From: Sycobia sp. Sy_11
Taxonomy: Eukaryota; Arthropoda; Insecta; Hymenoptera; Epichrysomallidae
Direction: 5' to 3'
NCBI GenBank assembly: GCA_018907035.1
Contig: JACCIC010000123.1
Coordinates: 1,054,001-1,118,000 of the forward strand
Length of the DNA stretch: 64,000 nucleotides
Part shown: positions 1-11,900 of the stretch, one piece after another
How positions within the stretch are numbered: the stretch's first letter is position 1
Layout: each line of letters begins with the position of its first letter
The notes under the pieces: model-generated
Told to the model about the DNA's origin: nothing
The model's database searches: none
Seen by the model: only the letters and a program-made list of their open reading frames with translations
Translations under genes and position numbers: made by a program

Positions 1-864
1 AACTCCGCCACCGTAATAGTAGATCCCTACTCTCTCGATTGAGACCTTGACGACCCTTGTGCGATCATTTCTCTGCCAACTGTTTAGTGTTGTGTAACAA
101 CGGGCGAGTAGTGCATATCACGAAAATGGAACAGAGAAATTTCGAGCAACGGTGTGAGAAACTCGGCGAAACCGTGACAGAAACATATGAAAAAGTGCGT
201 AAAGTGTATGGTAGTGATGCCAGTGATGCCTTGAATCATAGTCAAGTGCTTTGGTGGCATGCCGATTTTAAAAAAGGCCGTAAGTGCGTCAAAGACGAGG
301 CGCGGAGAATGGGCAAGTCCAAACTGAAAACCATATTCATTTGCTTCTTCAACAACAAAGGGGTCGTTCACAAAGAGTTTTTACCACCTGGACAAACCGT
401 AAATCAAGTATTCTATCGCAATGTGCTCGAAAAATTACGAAAAAGGGTACTCAGAGTGCGTCCAGAAATTGCGAAGACTTGACTTGGATTCCGCGTCACA
501 ATACTCCTTGTCACAGTGCGTTCAATGTCTCTTAGTTTGTGGCCTCTAAAGGCATCGCAACGTTACCATAATCGCCCTATTCATCGGACATGTCACGCTG
601 CGACTTTTTCCTATTCCCCCATTTGAAAAAATTCATCAAAGGTCGACATTTTGACTCCGTTGAAGACATTCAAGAATCTCTGACGATGGTATTCGGAGAG
701 ATCCCACAAGAAGTGTTCCAGAATTATTACGAAAACTGGAAAACTCGCTGGAATAAGTGTATAGATGCGGAAGGGGACTGTTTTGAAGGGGGTTACAGCG
801 TGTACCTTAATTTTTAAATATACTCGATTTTTTATTTTGTCGCATTACTTAATTGTCTGACCTC

Positions 865-865
<1 letters not shown>
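1..865 (+). mobile_element. mariner-like element copy A, internally deleted, 5' end outside window
   Basis: This is a decayed mariner closely matching copy D at 10367-11642. Window base 1 corresponds to copy D base 10433, so about 66 bp of the 5' end is missing. The N-terminal helix-turn-helix part is readable (KVYGSDASDALN, then WWHADFKKGR). A deletion near base 308 then joins the linker to the mid-catalytic region (KSKLKTIFICFF), removing about 340 bp relative to copy D. A stop interrupts the frame after EIAKT at 481. The C-terminal part (SRCDFFLFPHLKKFIKGRHF to NWKTRWNKCIDAEGD) is readable. The 3' end carries the family TIR (reverse complement CGAGGTCAGACAATTAAGTA) and abuts a TA run. Non-functional. 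Confidence 0.9.

Positions 866-905
<40 letters not shown>
866..905. repeat. (TA)20 microsatellite
   Basis: Pure TA dinucleotide run starting at the target-site TA of mariner copy A. Confidence 0.95.
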
Positions 906-906
<1 letters not shown>

Positions 907-1376
907 TGCTAGTAATGGACAACCTGACTGCTACCACCAGATAAATTTAACTTCCAGATTGTGCGATATTGCAAACTTTCTTAGTTTGTCTTCCGGGACT
1001 AACTTTTCAATAACTATATTCAACGTATATATAAAAATGAATATCTTTAACCTTTAGAGTATTGGGATTGGAAAAATTTCGAAAGCTCGAAGTTTTTATA
1101 AAAAAAAGTGAGTTTAGGCCATACACAAAAGACTAAATTAAGGCCAAGCATTTGGCAGATCGCAGCATGTTGCCTCCAGGCGACATGCCGGCCCAGTACT
1201 GTAATGCGCATGGTAATTTTTTTCTTTTTCGTAAAAACGTTTAGAAGATTTTTCAAGCCTCAAAAATGTTTCCCTAGGGGTTTTTGGGGTTGCAATCAAA
1301 TTTTCAAAATTCAAAATGGCGGATTCAAGATGGCAACCAACGTGAACTAAAATTGTTTGTTTTCACTTATACCGGG

Positions 1377-1379
<3 letters not shown>

Positions 1380-1426
<47 letters not shown>
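1380..1426. repeat. (AT)n microsatellite
   Basis: Uninterrupted AT dinucleotide run of about 47 bp. Confidence 0.95.
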
Positions 1427-1428
<2 letters not shown>

Positions 1429-2016
1429 TCATTTATACCGTAATGACGCCTGTAAACTTTATGCCAGCCCTCTAAAGAATAAAGTTCGTTATTTTAAAGT
1501 TTAAATACTTAATTAACAAGGAGAGATTTACACGTTTGGATCCTGGATTTGTCTCTAGCTTCAAAAATATTTTTTACTCTGCCAAAATAGAACATGTGTG
1601 TAGTCATTCTGTTCAATGCCTTCCTAATTCAATGAAATGTAGAATCAAAATTTGAAATAAATAAATGCTCTAATAAATATTATTAATTTTCTCAGACTAT
1701 TAGTGTAAAGTGAACAATAGACTTCTATTCTCCACTTCATACGGAACAGTGTGTTACTAAAACATTGTGTTTTTTAATTCAACTATGATATCAAATATGT
1801 TATCACTTGTCAAATTCAGTATCACTGATTTATTTCTACTAATTACTATGATAATTTATATGACATCAGAATATGTAAAAACCATCCTGCATGATATGAG
1901 GCCTTATTTTACAGCAGAAATGGTTTGTTCTCTTAGTATAACATAAATTTCTATACTTAGTTTTACTTCGTAAGATTCTTCTCCGTCACTTTTTTCAAGA
2001 ATAAACTTGCTGACAA

Positions 2017-2295
2017 ACAATCAAAAACAGTTAGAATTTTTCTAATAAAGTAAATAATACATTGTTTTTAGAATTAATATGGAAATGGCCTAAATTTATA
2101 AAAAAATTACATTTATTTAGTAATAAAAACTTTATGTTTCATTATTATTAGGGTATTATTTAGATTTATCGATAATCAGAACGCACTGTTATATATGAAG
2201 TATAAATTATAATGGTACATTTCATACTTTTTATATCCCTATGGTAGTCAATATTTATTTACTTTATTAGAAAAATACTAACTGTCTTTGATTGT
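2017..2295. repeat. MITE-like element with ~40-bp inverted repeats
   Basis: The left arm 2017-2056 and the right arm 2256-2295 are inverted copies of about 40 bp with about two mismatches (core ACAATCAAAAACAGTTAG). They flank about 200 bp of AT-rich DNA without an open frame. A third partial copy of the arm core (ATCAAAAACAGTTAGAA) follows at 2301-2318. This is the shape of a small non-autonomous DNA transposon or a foldback. No clear target-site duplication is visible. Confidence 0.55.
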
Positions 2296-2704
2296 TTTAA
2301 ATCAAAAACAGTTAGAACTTTGTAAAATGTCTTAGATTCCAATTATCAAGTATTCAATCACAAAAGCAATTATAGAAAATGTAATTAAATAAAAAAATTT
2401 TATGCTATCGTACGTAACGAGAATAAAAGTATAAAAAATTCTAGAAAAACCCCTTATCTAATTTAAGGATTTGCACAGACATGAGAAAAAACTTTGGAGT
2501 GATTTCCTTCAGGTTGTTCATAATTTAAATACAGTTTATTTTTAAATTTAAGTCTTTTAATTTTAATTAAAAAATACTAACTTAATAGTAAATAAAATTA
2601 AATAATTCTTATAAATAGTACCAATATTTAATATTAAGTTTAATAGATTTTTTTTAAAAAGCTTCCAACAAGAAAATTACTGATTTCGGCCGACCTATTA
2701 TCAG

Positions 2705-2905
2705 TTGTGGGTATCGTAGTATCAAAAGAGATAGGAGTACTAAATTTAAAACAAGGCTTGGAAGAATTTTTTATCAAAAATACCGATGGAGTATTAGAGC
2801 TTTCAAAAATGTCAATTGCTATCTGGAAAGAAGAGGATTATTTTTATCTATTTGATTCTCGAGCGTGCGATAATCATGGTTTGCATTTAATTGAAGAATC
2901 CTCAG
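2705..2905 (+). CDS. pseudopeptidase gene exon G1 (end of module 1)
   Basis: Acceptor ATTATCAG|TT and donor CCTCAG|GTAAGC. The first two bases complete a split codon from an unseen upstream exon, and the exon ends in phase 1. It encodes the LKQGLEEFFIKNTDG helix, then SIAIWKEEDYFYLFDSR. The catalytic-type His position of FDSH is Arg. Confidence 0.75.
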
Positions 2906-5900
2906 GTAAGCTATTATTTTACGAAAAATAGAGAGGTAACAAGTGGCGGATTAAAGTAGGGGTTTAAAAATTCGATTGAAAATTTTTATTAAATTGATAG
3001 TTTTAATTTTCATTACAATTATGTTTGATCAAGTTGTTTCGAATCTTCAATTAAGTATTTGTTTTTAGAGCTTTTTTTATAAATTGTAATAGTTTTGCCT
3101 ACTATTGATTCACAAAAATGTAATTACTATTTGAATGAAATTAAATCATTTTCAATCTTTAATCAATATGGGAAGATATTTCCAAATTTTATCATAATTT
3201 CAATGTCCTATTTTGTAATACAGAAATCAAGTTTTCCGCATTTGATAATATGAAGATTCTCTTATTTTCATTATTAAGCTATGTCGGTTCTTGTATTTAA
3301 GTATATTTGAAGATTTATTATTACGGAGATGTAGAAAACATTAATAAATATATGTTATTACACAGATACATGTAGTTATTATTGATATTTGAAGATTGCA
3401 ATACAAAATTGTTATAGATTAACATTTAAATTAAAGGTAAAAACGGTAAAGAACCGGAACCAGCAACGAAAAAAGTGATCGGAAAATCTTGTGTGATGCG
3501 CTTTTTAAGTCTAAATGCCTTATATGATCATTTTTTGAAGAACCTTGATCCTACAAAATCAAGTGATCGTTTCATTATCAGTCGTATTGAAGTACTTAAT
3601 GATATTCCTGGTATTCGAGATTGGAACTTTTTTAAGCCGGCTGTTGAAGGTATAAGTTGGATTCTTCAAGGTCGTATTAACAGTAATTCACCAACTTTTA
3701 AGAATCATAGTCGTGGAATTCAAGGTCTTGCAATGCCAGTTATAGCATTAGTTTCGAATACAATATCTGCGCCTTCTAATTGGACCAAAGAAGATATTGA
3801 CGATATCACTAAAGAAGCCGATGCCTACTTTCATTGGTGTATACCTCCACCTCCTGAAGATGTAACTATTGTTGCATTATTCTAATTTAATTTTTTAATT
3901 TAAATTATTATAAATAATTTAATTTTACATTAAAGATTTTATAATGTTACATCACTCTAACTTCAAAATCGCAACTTTAACATAATTTGTTCGTTCTTGT
4001 GGTGTAAAATATAGCCCAATGTTGGTATGTAAGTTAATTTTTACCTCACTAGTTTTTCTCCTTTCTCCTCTCTCTGTGCTCGGAGTAAACTAACTTATGA
4101 GGTAAATAACAATCTTCCATGCCCATATCGAAATGTCTTTTACTACACTCTTATTTCAAATCAAAGCTTTAATACGATTTTTAATATTCGTGGTATAAAA
4201 TACACGCTAAAATTGCATATTTAAAAATTTTTTATAATACCTTGGAACACAATTAAAATATACATTAAATCGTTTAACAAATACGTGTAACTATATTGCC
4301 GATAATTTATAACATTATCCTTTGAATCAAGGTAAATATCACTTATTAACAAATTCGTGTTGCATGTTCAATTATTTACCTATCCTAGCATATATTTAGC
4401 TAAAATTTTGGATATACCAATCCAATTCTAACATTTAAAATAAATATGAAATGTAACTAATATTTTAGGCAGAAGAACCGCCAGAACAAAAATATTTGAT
4501 TTTGAAAAGACTTAAAAGAACACTTTATTTTAAAAATCGCAAAGTGATCATTGAAGTTAAAGATTCTCGTATTATTGGAAATTTAATGGCTGCTGAAGAC
4601 AGCAATTTTCTAAACTTAATGCAAGCATTAAAGAGTTTCTTTGAAAAATATCAATACGGTATAATTGAAACTAATGATAAATATTTTGCTATATGGAAGT
4701 TTGAGGAAGAACTGAAAGATAAAAGCAAAGAATTAGCATATTATTTATATAATGACAGGCCAAAAGATGGTTTTTTTAAACATTGTCATCCAGATTCTAG
4801 CAAAAAAGATGCACCTGCTTGTATATTAAGATTTCTGAATCTAAATAAAATCGCACCTATTTTACAAGATGAGCTGTTATCCGAGGCAGAGACTAGTTTA
4901 AACGATTTTTTTGTTCACGAAATAATAGTAGCATCTGTGAGTGAACCGTTGTCTGATCTCGAGATAGAAAAAGATAAGGAGATACCTTTGAAACCAGAAT
5001 TGCGAAGTTATTCTGCTGCAGGGGAGACTGGAGCTTCGCTGGCTGGCAACTTCAGCCAAGGTAATGAAGCACTGTTCAAGATAGATACAAGAGATAAACA
5101 ACAAGCGGGAAATGCTTTGGCCACCTTGGCTATGACTAAATTATTCGATCCGCATCTCTGGACTTCAGAAGTATTGGATGATATTTTGAAAAAAGGTGAT
5201 AAATTAACACAAGAGAATATGCATCATCTTGGAGAATTTGAAAGTGAAGAATCAGAAGTAATTAGAGATTATCTCTTACCTCACGAATTTGAGCACGAAT
5301 TGTATCTTGGCGTAAATGAAATGGCTCTTGACGTTGAGGAGGAAGCGGCCGAAGCAAAGTTTCCCGAACTAGTTAAAACATTAGAAGAGTTCTTCAAAAC
5401 TTCTAAAATGGGAATATTTAGATTTTTAGAGGTAATTTTTTATATATTGTTTTATACATTTAAGTTATGAAATATTTTGTTATTTTTATATTAATTTAAC
5501 TCTATTAATACATTTTATTGTACATATAAAATTATTTTATTCAATTACGATTCTATCTTGGGCTTTTTATTCTAATTCTTCTTTAATAATTATTTTTTCA
5601 AAAAGTTAAATGTAAATAAATAAAGACAGCTTTCTTAATCGAAAATGATATTACTATTTTAGACTTTGATAGCTATTTGGAAAGAAGAAGAAGTTTTCTT
5701 TGCGATGAATCCACGCGGAAAAGAAGGTGGAGTTGCATCAGTTTACTGGAATATTGACCTAGAAACATTCGCCGAATACTTAACAAGCTGCGTAGAAGAT
5801 CTATCAGGTGACTTCATTATCGATGGCGTTGCTATCGAAAATAAATATACGGAAACCGAAAAACCTGATGAACAGGTTGAGCCAGTTGAAAATATGTGGT

Positions 5901-8900
5901 TTAATTTCTCTAAAGTTTCCGAAGGAGTTTGGAAAATTGATTTTAGTGAACCCGCAGTGGAAGAAAACAAGGTAAATAGAATCGTAGATGTAGAAGATAA
6001 TAAAGAAGATAAAGAAGAAGAGGTTGAAGTAAATTCAACTGCAGCTATTTGCATAATGGCAATAATTTTTTCAAAGGTTAACATTCTTTCATGAGCTTTA
6101 AGACGGCTATTAAGAATAAAACATGTTTATAAGTATCATATACAATAAAGTAATTTATATTTGTTATAAAATGATTGTAGGTTTACGAATCTCGCCATTG
6201 GTCTTCTGAAGTTGTGGATGAAGTTATTATAACAGGAAAAAAATTACACGCATGTAGCGTAATACGCTGGGGTGACAATAAAACTTTTCGGCCAAGCGAA
6301 ATAATTACAGAGTTCTTCTTATCTAATCGCAGAATCGATTTAAGCATTCAAGATTGTGCTTATTCTGGAACCCTCAACAGCGAGAATTCAAATACTCAGA
6401 ATTTAGCAATTAGTATATTTAAATTTTTTGATGAATTCTCTACAGGTTGTTTAACATTATGCAATACAAAGAATTTGGCCATTTGGAAATGTGACGACGG
6501 CTTTTATTGCTTCCATCCCAAATTTTCATTAATGCGTTTTGAAAGTATTACATTATTAATTGATCAATTGCTAACATTAGCAGAAAATGATGATAATTTT
6601 GAAATCACTAAAGTGAATATTGTTGATTGGAATAAGTTACCTCCTTGGAAATTTGATCCCAGTCCAGCAGTTAGGCCTTCAAATCTTCCATCGCTCAACG
6701 CTTATTACCGATTACCAGGTAAGTTTCCAATAATTGCATTAAGTTTTATAAAAGAAATATTTTCAAACAGGACGATTTTTATAATATTATACGGATGTAG
6801 TTTAATAACTGTTTAACATCGAATGTTTTGTAACTAATTCATTATTAAAAGATTTTCACTATACATGAAAATTTTAAACTTTATGACACTTGTAATACAT
6901 TTTTATTTGATTTAATATCGTTACTTCTTTTTTTGAATTTTTTATTAAATTCATCTAAAAATGAAATTAGTATAATAGGTAGGTATAAAATTCATAAATA
7001 TATAAGTAAATCAATAATAAAGCACTCGTGTTTAATATATTTAACTAATATTAACATTACTATTGAATAAGTACACTAATTTTAGATCAATAAAATATTG
7101 TTCAAATATATCAGTAATATTTTCGCATCTTTCATTCGCTAAACAAAAATCTGTTAAAAAATGTTTCACAAAATATACAATCATAGTTTTTTGTTAAATC
7201 ATATAAAAATATTCCGAGAATAATACTTAACTAATATAATTATTTTTGGAGTTTTGTGCTTACGTTCAAGAAAATCATTCATTCATGCACAAGTAATTGT
7301 CAAATTCTGTTTTAAAAAATGATTATACTACTATGTACACATATGAATAAGACTTTATTTATAACTATTGAATTCTTTATTTATTCTTCTAAATCTAATT
7401 CATCCCCTTAAAATAATCCTCTGCGAATACAATGCAAATATGCCAATGCTTTTTCCAATGCTCAAAACATTTTTTATACTCGTATTACACAATGGCCATT
7501 AATTCCTTCTTCGATTCGGCTTTTATTTCTTCAATAGAATCAAAATTTTGTCCCCGAAGTGGTCTTTTGAGTTTGCTGAACAGCCAGAAGTCACACGGTG
7601 TGTTCGGTGGTTGTGGAACATCAGGTGAGTACGGTGGTTGCGGAACGATATTGGTTGAAATTTTGATGAAATGTTAACTTAAAATGAATGCAGTGTGAGC
7701 TGGTGTATTATCGTGATGCAAAAACCGAGAGTTGTCTTTTTATAAATCTGGCCTGTTGAGACGAATAACTTCAGGCAAACGACGCATAACACTCAAAGAA
7801 TATTCTTTGTTAACCGTTCGGCCGGTTGGAAGAAATTTAGAAGACACCACACCACGATAATAGAAGAAAACAGTGATCATAACCTTGATTTTCGAGCGAC
7901 TTTGGCGTGATTTTTTTGGTCTCCGCTCTCCTTTGGCACGATATTTGATCGATTGATTGGTTATTTCTGAATCGCAAGCGTAGACTCAAGTCTCATCTCC
8001 AGTTATTATGCATTCCATTTTGTCCTGATAGTCCGAAAGCATCGTTTCACAGACCTGCATGCGACGCTGTTTAAAAATCATTTTTATTCATCAATATAAT
8101 GTTCTTTTAGAGTGATACAATCGTTCAAAAGCCTTTCCAACTTTTCTATACCATGTTTATAAAAAGGATTTATCCTTTGCTTTAAAATAGGATTCAGTTT
8201 CGGCAAGAACCTCCTCATTCGAGCCAAATTTTCTTCCTTGGAGAATTTTTTTAAGATCAGCAAAGAGCCAGTAGTCGCTAAGGGCTAAATCTGACGAATA
8301 CGGTGGGTGGAGAAACAAATCATGGACTTCTGGTATAGTGCATTGTCTTGGTGAAAAAGGATTGTTTTCCTTCTTCATGTGCGGTCGTTTTGCTGCAATC
8401 TCCTCATTCGAACGTACCAACGAGTCAATAGAATAATCAGTGTCGATCGATTTACCGTTTTCCAGGTAGTCAAGGAATATCACACCATGTGTATCCCAAA
8501 AAATAGACGTCATGACTTTGCCAGCAGACTGCTGTGTTTTTGGACGCTTTGGGCGGCTTTCACTAGCCATGCGCCACTCAGATAATTGCCGATTCGCCTC
8601 CGGAGTGAAATGATGTATTCATGTTTCATCCATAGTCATGTATCAATGCAGGAAATCCTTTTTATTGCAAATAAATAGCAACAAACAGCTCCCTGAATCG
8701 TCGACTCGCTGCTGTTTTTGTTCCACTAAAATCAGTCGCGGCACCCACTTGAAAGAAACCTTTTTCATGCTCAATTTTTCTTGAAGGATTGTAAATACGC
8801 TTCCAGATCATATCTGTGTCATTTCTGCAATTGCAAAAACCTTCATTTTGCGATCTTCCATTACGATTTTAACACTTCACTCACTTTTTCTGGTGTAACG

Positions 8901-11900
8901 GCTTCTAATGATCTACCCGAACGTTCTGCATCGTTTGTGTTCGTACGACCACGTTTAAACTCAGCATACCACCGACAAATCGTTAGTTTGGATGGAGAGG
9001 AGTCCGGATAACGCTTTTCAAGCCATTGCTGGGCTTCTACGGTGCTTTTACCAATCAAAAACAATGTTTTATCAACACACGAAAATTGCTTTTTTCATTT
9101 TTCAAACAAATTACAAAGTGACTTTACTCTAACCTCGATAACTCTGTTTGTGGTCCGATCGACGTGAAAATTTTACACGTTTCATGTAAAGGTTCGTACT
9201 CTAGGGAAACATGGCCAGTTTGATACTACTAGCACCATCTCTGGATTAGTCTTGGGACTTGTTGAACGACATGTTATATGCATGGCTCACATCTAATCTA
9301 CTGGAAGACGGATACATATTCACTAGTGAAAAACAAGTTTGTTTTCAAAATAAAGAAAATTTAAGTATATTAAAACAAAATTTGTTCAGTCGTGATACAT
9401 AATCTGAATAAAAATTAACTGAAAATATTTTACATTTATTTTTAAGTCCATTTTTATAATTAAAAGAAAATAACTGTAGCTTAAATCCTAAATCTTTATA
9501 TGATTATTCATTTATTATTTATTTTTCTATTTTAAATTTTATTACTTTTTAATAATACAAAAATTAACATAAATTGATAACATAAATAGGTAACATTAGG
9601 TTGAATTTATATGTAATTGGATCAGGGTAACACTAATAAATAAGAAAGTCAAAAGCATTACTATATAAATAAATTGTCTGCCTTGATGTAACTTCCACAA
9701 ATGTTCATACTCTATATGTATTTTGATAGATCTACATGAAAAAATATACATATATAGGTACTCGGACAGTTCACAGAGTAGGTGAGCGCAGACGAAGAAG
9801 CAGTACGATTTATGGGACATGTCACGATTCAGTTGCTATATGTAGTATTTATACATATGACTGTTCCAGATTGCATAAAATTTCTCTATAGTTTATCTTC
9901 ATATTGTAAATAATTTTACTTTCGAGTTTGAATATTTTATTAAACATTCTTTTTAAACTGTTTGTATGCTGTTTCTCAATAACCTAAAGCAGAGTATGAA
10001 CTGCTGTTAGTAAATATACTTGCATTAATGTATTTAAGATTCATAACTTATATCAATGAATTACAAATAATTAGAATAACGCAGAAAATAATTATATTCG
10101 ATATAGGTATTACTTATAAATATTGTATTTTAATAAATAAATTGTGAAATTTTTGTACTTTGTATAAGTTTTTTCCAAATACAGGTTTCTGTTTAGTAAC
10201 TGAAAGATGTTGAATAAGTTACTAAATCATTAATTGGCTTACGTTTTCAACCTACAATTAGTTGATCTCTTTCTTAGTTAATCAAATTGTTTTTATAAAA
10301 TTTTGAAATTACCGCACTGAATATTCAAATTGAAAATAAGCTATTGTCAAAGTACAAGCTAACATACAAGGTCAGACAAATAAGTAATCCACCGATTTTA
10401 TTTCTTGGCTTGTGGTAACACTGCGTACCTGTAACTCTGCCACCGTAATAGTAGATCCTTACTTTCTAGATTGAGACCTTGACGACCCTTGTATGATCAT
10501 TTCTTCGTCAGCTGTTTAGTGTTTTGTGACAACGCAAGAATTGTGCATGTCACGAAAATAGGACAGAGAAATTTAGAGCAACGTTGCGCGATAAAATTTG
10601 ATACTACACTCGGCGAAACTGTGACACAATTTTCTGAAAAAGCGTTTAAAGTATATGGTACTGATGCCCTGAGTCGTTGACAAGTGATTTGGTGGTATGC
10701 CAATTTTAAAAAAGGCCGTGAGAGCATCAAAAACGAGGCGCAGAGCGGAAGGCTAATTTAAGTGCGAACCCACGCGAATGCACAGCGCGCCCACGCCCTT
10801 GCTCGTCAAGACCGGCGACTAACCATTCGAATGTCGGCTGATGAGTTGAATATTAACCGGTAAACAGTTAGAAAGATTTTAACCGAAGTTTTCGAGATGA
10901 AAAAGCTGTGCGCGAAGATGGTACCGAAGAACATCGTTCAAGATTGTCTCGAGCAGGTTGAAAGTGATTCTATCTTCTCGATCGAGTTATTACTGGTAAC
11001 GAAAGTAGGTTCTTTCAATATAACCCCGAAACTAAACGACAAAGCGAACAGTGGCTCTCCCCTGGAGCACCAAGGTCAAAGAATGTGCGAATGAGCAAGT
11101 CCAAAGTGAAAACCATGTTCATTTGCTTCTTCAACAGCAAAGGAGTGATTCACAAAGAGTTTGTGCTACCTGTACAAACCGTAAATCAAGTATTCTACCG
11201 CAATGTGCTCGAAAAATTACGAAAAAGGGTACTCAAAGTGCGTTCAGAGATCGCGAAGACTTGGGCCCTGCGTCACGACAATGCTCCCTATCACAGTGCG
11301 TTCTGTGTCTCTCAGTTTTTGGCATCTAAAAACATCGCAACGTTACCACAACCGCCCTATTCACCGGACATGCCACGCTGCGACTTTTTCCTATTCCCCC
11401 ATTTGAAAAAATTCGTCAAAAGTCGACCTTTAGACTTCGTTGAAGACATCCAAGAATCTGTGACGAGGGTATTCGGAGAGATCTCACAAGAAGTGTTCCA
11501 GAATTATTATGAAAACTGAAAAACTCGCTGGAATAAGTTATAGATACGGGAAGGGACTACTTTGAAGGGCATCGCAACGATGTAACTTAATTTTTAAATA
11601 TACTCGATTTTTTTTGTCGCATTACTTAATTGTCTAATCTCGTATGTGTTTGTCAAAATCGAAATTACTATTGGTAATTCAATCAACTAATTTATGAAAA
11701 GCAAATTGTTATCAATTCATTACATTATTAATGCATTATAATGTTTGACTTTTAAGAATTATATATTTTTATTTTCAATTACTTTCAAGCTATCCTTTTT
11801 CTGATATATGCTAAATCACGTTAAAATAAAATCTAATAAAATTCAATAATTTCTTTTGATAATAATAATGCAAAAAATTATTTAGGAAAAGCTCGAGCGA

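Larger units (their letters stand above)
906..2704. other. AT-rich intron or upstream flank of the pseudopeptidase gene
   Basis: I see no exon here. The stretch holds a second (AT)n run at 1380-1426 and an inverted-repeat element at 2017-2295 (listed separately). Because exon G1 starts mid-codon, this is most likely intron and the gene continues left of the window. Confidence 0.5.
6719..11885 (+). other. intron 5 of the pseudopeptidase gene, mariner-rich
   Basis: The intron lies between exons G5 and G6. It contains mariner copies B and C (minus strand) and D (plus strand). The remaining parts (6719-7339, 9241-10366, 11643-11885) are AT-rich DNA in which I see no exon, RNA gene or regulatory motif. 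Confidence 0.7.

Noticed and set aside
7432..7677. Plus-strand 81-codon frame with Gly/Gly-Cys repeats
   Set aside because: Antisense of the degenerate mariner copy B.
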